This document shows, in pieces, positions 19,392 through 30,542 of a DNA stretch of 51,278 bases. Location: positions 351,198 to 402,475 of the forward strand of contig NPFB01000052.1 in the NCBI GenBank assembly GCA_014084085.1, given 5' to 3'. This DNA is from Hondaea fermentalgiana. Taxonomy: Eukaryota; Sar; Bigyra; Thraustochytrida; Thraustochytriidae. Made by a program: the position numbers and the translations under genes. Below the pieces are notes generated by a model. That model saw only the letters and a program-made list of their open reading frames with translations, was not told where the DNA came from and did not search any database. Position 1 is the first letter of the stretch. Every line of letters starts with the position of its first letter.

Positions 19392-22081
19392 TAGCTGCCG
19401 GAAACGCTTCTTGGATGGCTCCCTTTTACCCTCTTTATCCTTTCTGTGAGTCTTGCGGCTGCTGCGTTTGATTCTTTCTGTTGGACCTGGACAACCGTTT
19501 CACCAAGCTTGAACTCGAACGTGACTTTTAAAATATCAAACGCCACGCCAAAGAAACCCAGGGGTTTGACTGCTCAAGCGCTGCATTTACAGTAACAGTG
19601 GTTTAATGCCTCTCGAACCGTTTCCGCTTCGAGTCCTCCATTGTACGTTGCATTTCATCGAGATCGACCAACCGTGTTCCGCTGTTCAATCGAGTCATGA
19701 TGTTGCTCTTCTTGTTTGGACTTTTGTCCGAGTTTTCAATCTCAGGCTAGTGTCATGCTCTGTAGAGGCCAAAACTTGCCTTTTAAGACTGGGTTTGTAG
19801 GTAGGTAGTGGGCGCCATGAGATTTGATTTGATTGAATGCGTTCATTCACCATCACCACACGTGAGACGTCTGACGCAATGAGTCATCACATTTGCGCCT
19901 TGCGCGATCTATAATTATTCACAGCAGCTCGTGACGTTTGCTGGAGGTGCGACGCTTTCACAAGCCATTCACAATCACTGTCTCCGGGCCCTGGGCAGTT
20001 TGTCAAATATGGTAAATGGCGGTACAAGGATTTCTCTCGGCTGACTGCTCGAGGAGGCTTTAAGAATCGCCGATAGAGAAGACAACTCGGACCTGGATGG
20101 ATGGATGGCTAGATGGATGTTGAACTTGAAAGAAAGGGTGAATCGCTGCTTTTTCGAATCGAGTCGCGTGAACTCACACAAATACTGTTGGAGCGCGCGC
20201 TGAAGTTTTGTTGGCCAGTCCTCTCGTAGACGCTGACGCGACGAAAATCCCTCGACGCACGGCCCGCTTGGTTGCTTGCCTGTCTCATGCGTCGCACAAG
20301 TCTTCACACTTTACCAGCATGGCAGCCGGGGGAGGGAGAGGGGGGGGGAGGGGGAGAAGGCGCGGCTTGGGGGTTGCAGGGGGTTAGCTCAGGTGGACCT
20401 AGGCTACTCCTTAATTTCTCGGATGAAAGCGCTTGCAACAGCCTGACAATCCTCATCCTATCGCCGACACTTGGGATCTGCCCGTAGGCTTTAGCCTAGA
20501 TGGTTTAGGCTTGCTCGATGTCTAATGTGGAACATACCGCAGCCCTCAAGGCCCCGTGCTAGGCTGCCCAGGAAAAAAGCACGCGTGGCGACGTATTGCA
20601 AGGGCGTCGTCGTGACTCACATCAGGTCTTCGAGAGCAATTTCAAAGCTAGCAGCTTGTGAGTATGGAAGCAACACTTGCGCTCTGATGCGCTTCCGCCT
20701 GTGATGGGGTAGAAGCTCTATGCAGCCAATCGGCCTGGCAGGCCGGCAGCCAGGCAGGTGGCAGGGCACGGCAGGGCGCACGCCCGATAACGCCGTCGAA
20801 TTCGCTTGAGCCACACTTTCTAAAGTCTCGTGCGACTTGCTGACTGGACGAAGCAGGCTGCTCAAAAGGTCTTGGTAGGAACGGTGAGCTAAGCACGTCC
20901 AGCCCAATTTCTTCTACATCCGTCTATCAATCCACCTAGTACCTAACTCTCTACCTCTGCCGCTCGTCATCTTCCTTTGCTTTCCACTCGCCCTCAGCCA
21001 GAGCAGCACGCAACTGCAGCACGCAGAAGGCAGATCCACTGGCACGGAAGCAATTGGACAGGGCTAGACTGTCTCCTCTCCCTATCGAAGACTAGGATTT
21101 TGTCTTACTGCTATACGTATCGCCTAACAATTTTTTCGGGCAACCTTATTAGGTATCCCAAAGTTTCTAATAAGAAAAATTCCGTTGTAGGCCAAATGAT
21201 TTTTTTTGTAAAAGAAGTTCTCGCCAGGCACGGACTCGGATTCACGGACTCTAAACATCGGGACCGGACAGAATCGCGTGCACAGGCGAAGTGCGACGCG
21301 CCTCGGCAAAGGCATGGCTTTGGTGAGGCCTAAGTCCGCTGGCCGCTTGGATGGACTGCTTTCGACACGTTGCGCTCGCGCGCGGCGGCGGCCAGCTTCA
21401 GCTCCAGCTGCAACTAACAAAGAAATTGATTCCTTCAATCTTTTTTCTTCATCTTCCCTTCCATCCTTTGGTGATGGACGGGCGGCCACGTTTTGCAATC
21501 TGAAGGTCCTGCATTTGTCGTCGGTGGTAGTTCGTCTCGCAAGTCTCGTCGCAGCGCGCAGCCACCTCGTCGGCCTTTTGGAGCTCCGCGCCGCGCAGCT
21601 GCGTCGAATGCTTTGGCCGCACTTTCCGCACGCGCCACTCCGGAAGCGCGCTCGCATCGCTCGTCTGTCTATTCGTCTGTCGCCGTCCCAAAGCTACACG
21701 GAGGTAGCTTGCTCGGTCAGCAGCCGCAGCAGCAGTCGGCAAGCCAAAAGAACTGACATGTGAAAGAGGGTGTGTAAATAAAAAGCCGAAAAGCTTTAAC
21801 TTTAGCAGAAAAAAAAAGGAAAAAAAAAAAAAAAAGAGCGCGTAAGGCAGTGAGGACACACGTTCTCGCAGCGCAAACGTGGCGAGCGCTCGCTCGACCA
21901 GGCAGTGTTGGCGGCGATGAGGTGCGTCCTAGCCTCGCGCACACACGCACACGCACTGCGGCAGCAGAAACAAGCATGCTTGAGCAGTAGAAAAGCAGCA
22001 GGAAACAACACAGTCAAGCAGCAGAAAACACGGAAAAGCAGCTGTAGCAAGGACGCTCGACTGCGAGCAGCCAGAAGCGGT

Positions 22082-22134
<53 letters not shown>

Positions 22135-22234
22135 NNNNNNNNNNNNNNNNNNNNNNNNNNNNNNNNNNNNNNNNNNNNNNNNNNNNNNNNNNNNNNNNNN
22201 NNNNNNNNNNNNNNNNNNNNNNNNNNNNNNNNNN

Positions 22235-22287
<53 letters not shown>
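22082..22287. repeat. (CAG)n microsatellite interrupted by assembly gap
   Basis: Pure CAG/AGC triplets at 22082-22134 and 22235-22287 flank the gap, so the true array is longer than the about 35 copies visible. It lies in intergenic sequence. Open frames through it are an effect of the repeat. Confidence 0.97.
22135..22234. other. Assembly gap (100 N)
   Basis: Exactly 100 consecutive N, the conventional placeholder for a gap of unknown size, lying inside a CAG array that probably broke the assembly. Confidence 0.99.
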
Positions 22288-22288
<1 letters not shown>

Positions 22289-22817
22289 GCGTCAGTGGGC
22301 GCAACCTGTCCCTCGCCGCCACCTTCGCGGTTGGAATGACGGCGAGTCAATTTGAGCGTGCGTCCACCAAAGAATGCGGTGCGGAAGTCCGCCGGCGGCG
22401 CGGCCAGTGCAGCCAACCAGCCCCACAGTAAGCAAGACTTGGAACGTCTCTCACTCCCTTTGGGATCGATTATTTTTAATGCCGAGGGCGCGGGAGACTG
22501 GAAGGCAGAAAAACTGCCAAGATGGCAGCGCAGCAAGCCATGCTTTGTCTGCGCTGAGGCCACCTGCGTCAAGCCGACGCAGGCACGGCACGGGCGAACG
22601 GGCCGGCAAACGAGCAGTGGTCGAAACAAAACCAGTCAAGGGTGATCGATGCTGGTCTATCTATCTGGCCTTCCAAAGTCGTGGAACATCAGAAGATGCC
22701 GGCGCGGACGCAGCTCGCAGGTCTCTTAACGCAAGGCCACGCCATACTTTGCTGCAATCGCGCCGCTGGTGTAGGAACAAGACGAAAAAGGGTGTGGAGA
22801 GGTGAGGAAGGGGGGGA

Positions 22818-22841
22818 GGGGGGGGGGGGGGGGGGGGGGGG
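22818..22841. repeat. G24 homopolymer
   Basis: An uninterrupted run of 24 G preceded by a G7-A. Its exact length is likely to be uncertain in any sequencing read. Confidence 0.9.
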
Positions 22842-23679
22842 CGAGATCCAGTCGCAGTGGACGGCGATGATTGACATGGGGTCGCGGAACCCATTCCATC
22901 CCATTTTGTGTACTGGTGAGTTTACAAATATTTGGAAGCGTCGCGTCTTGCAAAAATGGACGTCATCCTGCGCGGAGTTCGACCGTCTCCCGAAGAAAAT
23001 CTCTCTCTCAGAGAGAGGATGGGAGAGGAGAATTAACAAAAGGGAAGGAGAGGATGAGAGCGCGCGCGAGATCGCGCGAGAATGTCCTACGCGCTTGCAC
23101 GCGCAAAAGAATAGAAAGGGCCGCCTGAGCGATTGAAAGAAAAGCGCGATCGGGTCCTGGGTGACGTGCGCAAATTGATGGCCAGCCGGCATTCATCCTT
23201 GTCCGTCCGTCGGCGCAAATCGCCAAAATCAGTTGTCCAATCGTCGCGCTCACTCGGTTAAATCTAAACAGGAAGCACCCTCCTTCATTCTTTTATTCAG
23301 CAAAGGCTGCTCGACCACGACGTCTCATCATTTGCAAACCACTAATTGTCCTTCCGCCAAGGCTGGGCACCTCCTCGTCTGACTCACGAGGGAGGGAAAG
23401 AAAGGAGCATAAGAAGGAGCAGCAGGAGGAGGTTGATTGCCTCGAGCCATCAAGGCTGGCTGCCCTATCAAGGCCTGACTTGGCTGCAGAGCTCGGACAA
23501 ACTTTGACTTATTGCGCAGCTCCTCATTTGACCAATTGCTTCCGCTAGGTGCCTGCCTCGATTGAAAGCACTCACGCAAATCATTAATTGTCTGCTATAG
23601 CGCAGACCTGACGCCCCGAAAGCCAAGCAGACTGAGAAGCCACCTCGCAGCAGCAAAAAGAGACGGGCAACATACAACA

Positions 23680-24936
23680 ATGATGAAGAGCTCGCGATTT
23701 TTCACGAGCAAGCGCGGGCTCGATCAAGAGTCGGCGGCGTCGAGCCAGGCGAAGTCTGCGGCGTCGAGCCAGGCGAAGTCTGATGAATGTTCTTCCGGGC
23801 CCGCAGAGCATCCTGCAAAGACAGACTTCGAAGGCAAACGGGCGGCGTTTGCCCAAGACGTGCAGCTGCAGAAGGTTTCCTTCCGCAGCGGCAAGACTGT
23901 GTCACCGCTCGTCTTTCGGCGAACCATGCTCGCCTTTGGTTTCGTTGTCGGTATTATCACCTTTGCCGTTCCTGTGGCTGGATTCCAGGGCGTGCTGGGT
24001 GTTTCTATTCTCGTTGCATGCATCCTCTATTTGAATCACCGATTTCCAGGATTGGTTGGCAATTTTGGCAGCAGTACAAAGTACTTTCTTTTTGGCGTCA
24101 CAATCGGAGTGGACCTCATCCCCTTGTACCAGCTCATCACGTATCTTGTCAAAGGAATCGAAGGCGGTCTGTTGGCTCGCAGCGACGACGGAGCGGACCT
24201 CGAGGCGAGCGCAGCATGCGCGCAGCGGTACCAGTTCTCCATCCAAGCTCGCTGCTACGAGGAAGGTCGCGTCTTCCCTGGAGCTCAGTTTCCGCGCTAT
24301 CGCTTCATCTTTTGGATGCACGTCGTTGGCGCTTCGCTTGCGCTCTTCTTGGGCATCTTTTTGTTTTATACACCATTTCGCCGCTCGTATCGCGCAGCGC
24401 ATCGCGCCATTGGTCGTGTCTACGCCGTATCAGTCTTGGCCTCTGCGACCGGGTCCTTCTGGCTTGGTCTCACGTCGGAAGGTGGTCTCGCGGTGAATGC
24501 CACTTTTGTCGTAGTCAGCGTGTTTTGGTTCGTCAGCATCATTGTGGCGGTATACTTTGCGGTTCGCCGCAACATTGTTCGCCACAAGGCCTGGATGGTG
24601 CGCAACTATTGGGGTGTGACGTGGGGCTCGACCTCTCTCCGCTGGCAGCTCGAGTTTTTCTACAAAGGACTCGAGATTCCATTTCAAGTGGCCTATTCGT
24701 TTGCCGTGGTGACCTCCTTGCTCCCGGTTATTGTGCTCGTCGAGTTTTACATTCACAAGTATCACTATCCGGCGTACGAGGAGGCCACCGATGACGTCGC
24801 AGACCTCGACGATTTTGATTTTCAATGCGCAAAGCAGGATACAGACAGCGAACAGAACGAGCAGCTTCCGACTGAGGCCTCCCACGATGGCGGCGCCGCG
24901 CCGACATCTACTTCATCTGTCCTCGTCCGCGCTTAG
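23680..24936 (+). CDS. DUF2306-like multi-pass membrane protein
   Basis: 418 aa, intronless. About seven hydrophobic segments at roughly 82-102, 104-120, 136-157, 209-230, 245-263, 272-294 and 336-358. Family-type motifs are HRAIGRVYA (241-249) and RHKAWMVRNYWG (301-312), the conserved His/Arg signatures of the DUF2306 family, whose function is not established. The histidine-containing bundle could bind heme or metal, but that is speculation. The N-terminal 75 residues are hydrophilic and carry an exact duplication of AASSQAKS (19-34). The C-terminus (360-418) is acidic and Ser/Thr-rich, so probably cytosolic. It sits alone between two long spacers. A start at Met2 is equally possible. Confidence 0.82.
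   Translation: MMKSSRFFTSKRGLDQESAASSQAKSAASSQAKSDECSSGPAEHPAKTDFEGKRAAFAQDVQLQKVSFRSGKTVSPLVFRRTMLAFGFVVGIITFAVPVAGFQGVLGVSILVACILYLNHRFPGLVGNFGSSTKYFLFGVTIGVDLIPLYQLITYLVKGIEGGLLARSDDGADLEASAACAQRYQFSIQARCYEEGRVFPGAQFPRYRFIFWMHVVGASLALFLGIFLFYTPFRRSYRAAHRAIGRVYAVSVLASATGSFWLGLTSEGGLAVNATFVVVSVFWFVSIIVAVYFAVRRNIVRHKAWMVRNYWGVTWGSTSLRWQLEFFYKGLEIPFQVAYSFAVVTSLLPVIVLVEFYIHKYHYPAYEEATDDVADLDDFDFQCAKQDTDSEQNEQLPTEASHDGGAAPTSTSSVLVRA
23734..23781 (+). repeat. 24-bp in-frame tandem duplication
   Basis: Two exact copies of a 24-bp unit encoding AASSQAKS near the N-terminus of the DUF2306-like protein. The perfect identity points to a recent duplication. Confidence 0.85.
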
Positions 24937-25816
24937 ACTAAAAGCTGGTTGATAAAGTTGAACATTGTTTGTTTGCATGGTTGTTTGGTGAGGCTTTTGG
25001 AGAGGGGGCGGGAGAAAAGGGGGAGATTGAGACTTTAAGCCGTGCACTGCGCACACCCGGCAGGGCGCAAACACAACGCAGCACAGCGCAGCACAGCTCA
25101 GCTCGGCTCAGCACAGCACAGCTCCACAGCACGACACGGTATTGCTCACAGGAGTTTGCAAGCTACAGCCACAGCTACATCTTGCCACAACCACACTGCC
25201 ATCCGCACCGCTGCCCGAACCGCCAAGCTTGACGGGTCCAGCTTTTGACCGCAGCTGCAGCGGGTGCCACCAGTCAACGCATAAGCTGCAGCTGCAGTGC
25301 AGCTGCTGCTGCAGTCATAGCTGCAGGGACTAATTACGCGATGAAGAACCCGGCGCTATTCCCGGCACAGTCCGTAGCTCTGGGTTGCTGAGTCGACTAC
25401 GACGTGCAGTGAACGAAGGATGGAAGCAAGGGCGGCTCAGGGTCGAGAGCCAGCCATGCGAACAAAAGCACTGCAATCTTAGACGCTGTCTTTAATCCTT
25501 GGGTCTTACTTACGCTTGGCCCTACTGTCGCGCGGTGAAACTTTTACGCCTGCGCAAGAGCATCAGCGTTGCGTGGCACGGCACGCGGCCTTGAGTTGGC
25601 AACAACGTTCGCTCGCAAGTTCACGCAATCCTCAACCATCTTTTTTCATACCAATTGAAGCAAAACTAGTCGACGAACCTAACGAACGCAACTGCGGCTG
25701 CAGAGCTGCACTGCACTGCTTGCATTGCATAGTGGTGTGGCTGCAGCTGCAGAAAGTGAGCGATCTCCTCGACGCGACGCGACCTTCCTCCTCGCCGTCA
25801 GCGGCGTCGCCTCGTC

Positions 25817-25903
25817 GGCATCCACGGCATCCACGGCATCCACGGCATCCGAGATACCAACCATCCACGGCATCCGAGACACCGTCCACGGCACTCACGG
25901 CGC
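25817..25903. repeat. CATCCACGG 9-bp tandem repeat
   Basis: Three adjacent copies followed by degenerate copies ending in ATCCGAGA, then two further partial units. Intergenic. Confidence 0.8.
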
Positions 25904-27755
25904 CTGCAGCTGCAGCTGGCTGCAGCCACGACCCTCCCTCCTCCTCTTCTCCCTCACTCCGTGCTGCAGCTACTACTCGCTGTCGCCAGCCAGGTCGCCG
26001 TCGCTGCCGTGGTCACTCGTGAGCCGAGACCGTCCCACGGAGTCCGCGCCCCGGCACGTCGCGCGCGCGCCGCGTCTTGTACCACGCACCTCCCCTTCTG
26101 GCCATACCGCAATCGAACAAGACCCCGCGGCCTAGCCGTGCCCACGCGCAGGGGAACCCGCGGCACGAAAGCAAGCGGCAGAAAGAGAAAGAAAGAAAAG
26201 GCTCCGAGCGGAGCGGAGCGCGAGAAACCCGCCCCGCCGGACGCCGCGCCGCTGCCGGGGACCAGCCGTGCCAGCGAGCTGCCGCGGCGGCGCGGGGGCA
26301 GGGCGGCCTTTGCCGCCGGCAGCAGCAGCAGGCTGCCGCTGCGGCCCTGCCTCGAAGGCTGTCGGGGCCTGGCTGCGCGTGTGTGTTCGTTCGTTCACAA
26401 GAGTTCGTGGGCGGCGAGACGATCGAACTCCAGGTATACGGTATTTTTTAGATTCTTGTTTCTGTTTTTTAGCGGGAGGCAAGCGAAGGAGCCAAGGACG
26501 AAGAACGAGGACTCTTCTGGCTGGCCTGTCGACTCGGACTTGGGCAAGCCGCAGCCGCAGTCGAAGCAGCCTCCCTGCTTTCCTTCTTCTACTCCTTCAA
26601 GTTCTTCTTCAACTTCGATATCTTTGCTTCTTCTTCGAGAATCTCTTCTTCCCCTTCTCGTTCTCGTTCCCTCGCGCAAGATTTGAATTCAAAACCGGCA
26701 GCGGCACGGCACGCAACATACAGCACGGAAATTCGAAGCGAGACAAAGCCGCAGCCTGCCGCGAGGCTCGGCGCGGCCGCGTCGCGCAGCTGCAGCAGCA
26801 GCTGCGACACGCACCGCCGCGCGCGCGCGCGCTGTGCAGAGCCGTGAGATGAAGCTGGCAGCTGCTGCAGCCACGGCCGCGCCGCGCCGCACGCGTACGT
26901 ACAGTCTGGCTGTGCGGCGGGGCTGGTGGTGCCCTTTCCAGGCTAGTATCACTGTTGACCCTGCCTCTGCCTGCCGGGGGGTTCACGGCTCCCGCCGCGT
27001 CGCGCCGCGCAAAGCCCGAAGGCTGGCGTGCCGCGTCGCTGCAGCTGCGCAGGCGTCCGTGCCTGCAGCAGCAGCAGCAGCAGCAGCAGCCACAGCCGCT
27101 GCCAGCTGCAGGTGCTCCGGACGAATGAATGAATCGTCGGCGCTAACTTGGTTCAAATCTGAGGCCAGCTTGGACCAAGTTCGCGATTCGAAGTGATCCT
27201 TCTCCCTCATCAAGCCTCCTTTTATCTCTCTCTCTCTCTCACTCGCGCGCGCGCGACACGCAGACGCTGACGAGCGTGCGTGCGTGCCTCGCGTCGAGCG
27301 GCAGCTGCGGTGCTCGGAACCAACCTCCGGCCTGGATTGCCAGCTGCCATGTCGCACTGATCTGGAGACGCCCGCCTCCACCGACAGCGATGCGATGCGA
27401 TGCGATGCAATGCGACGGGAATTCATTCGATCGCCGTCATCTCCGGAGCGAACGCGGGCTCGAACGCGGCGCCTTCCTCCTCTTCTCCCTGCCTTCCGAG
27501 TCCTCACTCGCCTGCTGCTTGCTGCCGCTCCCCGCACACTCGCGTTGCGCCTTCGCTCGAGGCTGCCGAGGGAGGACTCCTCCGTGGACACCGACTCGCC
27601 CTCTGCCGCCTGCGTCTCGCGTCGCCCCGCCCCGCCTCGCCTCGCCTCGCGTCGCGTCTCACGTGCAGGAATGAATCCATCCTCTTCCCGCTCAACGATC
27701 AGCTGCAGCTCCACCTCGGCGGCGTTGGCGCGCCCAACGTTCCCTCCGCCGCGAG

Positions 27756-27776
27756 AAGAAAGAAAGAAAGAAAGAA
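27756..27776. repeat. (AAAG)n microsatellite
   Basis: About five copies of AAAG in intergenic sequence. Confidence 0.8.
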
Positions 27777-28693
27777 GGCAAGAAGGATGGAATCTCTGTC
27801 TACATTGGGCTTCGAGACCACGGTAAAAACGCGCGCGCCGTCCAGGCCAGCCGGCCCTGCCGCCGTGCCTGCCGCGCCTGCGCTGCGAGTCTCTCCGCCG
27901 AAAGAAAGAATTGAAGAAGGCCTTCTCCTCGTCATCGACCGCGACGCCGTGCGGTGCGAGCCTCCGAGCCCGCGCTGCCGAGGCTCTCGATGCCGCTTCA
28001 GCCGGGTTTGCGCTGCGCTCGGCACGGCTGCGACCTGCAGCTGCTGCTGGCTGGCGGCGTGCTCTCGCAGCAAATAACGCACGCTCGCACGCCCGCGCCC
28101 CGGCACCAGGAAACGTGGAGCTGGCCGCATGCATGTATACGTACATACATCATGACCGTCGCCACCAAACCTGGACGAGGCCGCGACCCTGCAAGTCGTG
28201 TCGCTGTCGCAGCTGCCTGCGCAGCGCCGCGGGGGACTCGGAGGGCGGCGCGGCCGGGCTGCTCGGGTCAGCCATCCTGTGCGGCGCCGTCGGCGATCGG
28301 AAAACAGTCGAACAGCAAGCAGCACAGCTGGCAGGAAGCCGCGAGCGAGGAAGCAGGAAGCAGGCCCAACTACTACACGCCTAGGAGTGGCAGAAGAAGG
28401 AGAAGCAGAGCAGAGCGAGCGAGTCCCGCGCGGGGCCCCGGCCGGCAGACCGCCCGGCAGGGCAGCAAACCCGTATCGATCGACTCGAGATCGATCGAAA
28501 GGAAACGCACGCCACCGCCCTAGCCCTCCCTCCCCCCAGAGCGAGGCGCAAGCGAGGTGAGCAGCACAGCGAGCAGTCGCGTCGGCAGCCGAGCCGCCGG
28601 CAGAGGCTCTGAGGCGGAGGATACAGACTCCGAACGCAGCAGCAGCAGACGCAGCAGACGCAGCAGCGAGAGAGAGAGAGATAACGAAGCAAG

Positions 28694-30364
28694 ATGATGC
28701 ACTCCGCCGCAAGCAAGACCGCCGTGGCGGGCCGCGAGCTTCGCCGAGGTGTAGGTAGCATGACGGCGCGCGCCATGTCGGGCGTGCCGAGCTGGGCGAC
28801 GCTCGACCCGGACAGCCTTAGCGGCAGCAAGCCGTGCAAGCTCGAGAATCTGGTTGACGGTTCCTGGAAGGGAACCAACGAGTACATGAACGTCCCAGAC
28901 CCCATGAACGGCGAGGACTTCATCCAGATGCCCGCCACCAAGGGCAGCGAGCTCGACGAATTCAAGAATTCTCTCCGCAAGGTCCCCAAGAGCGGCGTCC
29001 ACAACCCGCTCAAGAACCCCGACCGCTACAACATGTGGGGCGAGATCTCCTTTAAGGCCGCTCGCGCTCTCCACGACCCCGAGGTTGAGGACTTCTTCAT
29101 CAAGTGCATCCAGCGCACCATGCCCAAGCACCGCGCCCAGGCGCTCGCAGAGGTCCATGTCTCGCGCACCTTTCTCAAGAACTTTTCCGGCGACGGTGTC
29201 CGCTTCATGGCCCGCGGATTCACCGTCTCCGGTGACCACAATGGCCAGGAGTCCCGCGGCTACCGCTGGCCGTACGGCCCAGTGGCCATCATTGCCCCCT
29301 TCAACTTCCCTCTCGAGATCCCCGTGCTCCAGCTCATGGGCGCCCTCTACATGGGTAACAAGCCCGTCATCAAGGGCTCTCCACAGACGAGCATGGTCCT
29401 CGAGCAGTACGTGCGCCTCCTTATCGACTGCGGCATGCCCCCAGAGGCCCTCGACCTCTTGCACGCCGACGGCCCCGAGACTCAGGAAGTTGTCACCGAC
29501 ACCCCCGTGCGCATGACGCAGTTCACCGGTAGCTCTGGCGTTGCGACCCGCCTCCTCCAGGCCACCACTGGCAAGGTCAAGGTCGAGGACGCCGGTTTTG
29601 ACTGGAAGGTTGTCGGCCCCGACGTCAAGGACAAAAAGGATATCGAGTACGTTGCCTGGCAGTGCGACCAGGATGCCTACGCCATTTCCGGCCAAAAGTG
29701 CTCTGCCCAGTCCATGCTCTTTTGCCACGAAAACGCTGCCGAGGCCGGCCTCTTTGATCAAATGGCCAAGCTCGCCGAGCGCCGCAACCTCGAGGATCTC
29801 TCCATCGGACCCGTCATGAGCTGGTCTACGCAGCGCATCATGGAGCACAAGGAGCGTGTCCTCAGCATTCCCGGCGCAAAGGTGCTCTTTGGCGGCGAGG
29901 AGCTCGAGAACCACACCATTTATGAAAAGTACGGTGCCGTGCAGCCCACTGCCATCTTTGTTCCGCTTGACTCCATGCTCTCCTCCGAGGAGAACTTTGA
30001 GATTGCTAGCACCGAGCTCTTTGGACCCTTCCAGATTGTCACCACATACTCTGACAAGGACGTTGACCGTATCCTAGAGGCATGCGAACGTGTTCCCCAC
30101 CACCTTACTGCTGCCGTTGTCTCCAACGATCCTGCCTTTCAGCACAAGATGCTCGCCAACACTGTCAACGGAACCACCTACCATGGTATCCGCGCACGCA
30201 CTACGGGTGCCCCGGCCAACCACTGGTTCGGTCCTGCCGGCAACCCGAACGGCGCGGGTATCGGTACGCCTGAAGCCATTCGCCTCGTCTGGTCTTGCCA
30301 CCGCGAGATCATCCAGGATAACCTCATCCCTAGCGACTGGAACACCCCGTCAGAGGCTACCTAA
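28694..30364 (+). CDS. Delta-1-pyrroline-5-carboxylate dehydrogenase, ALDH12 type
   Basis: 556 aa, intronless. It oxidises P5C/glutamate semialdehyde to glutamate with NAD, the last step of proline catabolism, normally in the mitochondrial matrix. Residues 1-30 are rich in Ala/Ser/Arg and free of acidic residues apart from Glu15, consistent with a presequence. ALDH hallmarks are APFNFPLEIP (201-210), KGSPQTS (227-233), FTGSSG (277-282), Glu298 in VEDAGFDW and the catalytic Cys336 in SGQKCSAQS. ELFGPF (441-446) and NHWFGPAG (509-516) follow. VEDAGFDWK in place of ELGGK and the AWQCDQDAYA block are typical of plant/protist ALDH12 rather than animal ALDH4. Codon use is strongly C-ending, suggesting high expression. 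A CAG and GA repeat leader immediately precedes the start. Confidence 0.95.
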   Translation: MMHSAASKTAVAGRELRRGVGSMTARAMSGVPSWATLDPDSLSGSKPCKLENLVDGSWKGTNEYMNVPDPMNGEDFIQMPATKGSELDEFKNSLRKVPKSGVHNPLKNPDRYNMWGEISFKAARALHDPEVEDFFIKCIQRTMPKHRAQALAEVHVSRTFLKNFSGDGVRFMARGFTVSGDHNGQESRGYRWPYGPVAIIAPFNFPLEIPVLQLMGALYMGNKPVIKGSPQTSMVLEQYVRLLIDCGMPPEALDLLHADGPETQEVVTDTPVRMTQFTGSSGVATRLLQATTGKVKVEDAGFDWKVVGPDVKDKKDIEYVAWQCDQDAYAISGQKCSAQSMLFCHENAAEAGLFDQMAKLAERRNLEDLSIGPVMSWSTQRIMEHKERVLSIPGAKVLFGGEELENHTIYEKYGAVQPTAIFVPLDSMLSSEENFEIASTELFGPFQIVTTYSDKDVDRILEACERVPHHLTAAVVSNDPAFQHKMLANTVNGTTYHGIRARTTGAPANHWFGPAGNPNGAGIGTPEAIRLVWSCHREIIQDNLIPSDWNTPSEAT

Positions 30365-30504
30365 GATAGCGTATACCACAACAAAAGATAAAATCACAAA
30401 AAAATTGACAGTTTTTCTCCAATCCTCCCAAAAAATGTAGTTACTCTGATCATGGGACGTTGACTTGACCACTTGAGCGCATTCTAAAAAGGTACGACGG
30501 TATA

Positions 30505-30510
30505 AATAAA
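30505..30510 (+). other. AATAAA hexamer downstream of the P5C dehydrogenase gene
   Basis: An AATAAA lies 141 bp past the stop codon in the 178-bp gap before the convergent LRR gene. It could be a polyadenylation signal, but the rules for this organism are unknown to me. Confidence 0.3.
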
Positions 30511-30542
30511 TCGTGGCAAGGCTTATCTGAAAAATCTTCTTC

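Larger units (their letters stand above)
24937..28693. other. Long GC-rich spacer upstream of the P5C dehydrogenase gene
   Basis: 3.76 kb with no gene I can support. It is unusually rich in PstI- and PvuII-like palindromes (CTGCAG, CAGCTG), especially at 25080-25325 and 25695-25930. It also has CATCCACGG tandem repeats at 25817-25903, short CAG arrays (27062-27092), an AAAG array (27756-27776) and an 8-bp-stem inverted repeat at 27145-27152/27174-27181. ORFs of up to 387 codons on both strands are Arg/Ala/Ser-rich and mutually overlapping. Confidence 0.5.

Noticed and set aside
20370..20450. tRNA-like stretch with a GGTTAGCTCAGGTGG A-box resemblance
   Set aside because: No matching B box (GGTTCGANNCC) or acceptor stem was found at the right distance.
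21802..22629. ORFs with poly-Cys, poly-Leu, poly-Ala or poly-Gln tracts crossing the gap
   Set aside because: They exist only because the CAG array is open in all frames and the N run is counted as sense. There is no evidence for a protein.
23787..24794. 335-codon plus-strand ORF
   Set aside because: It is a shifted-frame shadow of the DUF2306-like gene, with no conserved features of its own.
27145..27181. Inverted repeat with an 8-bp perfect stem (AACTTGGT/ACCAAGTT) and a 21-nt loop
   Set aside because: Too short and isolated, with no T tract or known RNA fold. It can arise by chance in several kb of spacer.
26983..28146. 387-codon minus-strand ORF, with 337-codon (27699-28712) and 225-codon neighbours
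   Set aside because: Composition is dominated by Arg, Ala and Ser, no domain is recognisable, and ORFs overlap in both orientations within a repeat-rich spacer.
28520..29914. 464-codon minus-strand ORF rich in Leu/His/Val/Asp
   Set aside because: It lies antisense to the P5C dehydrogenase and results from that gene's strong preference for C-ending codons.
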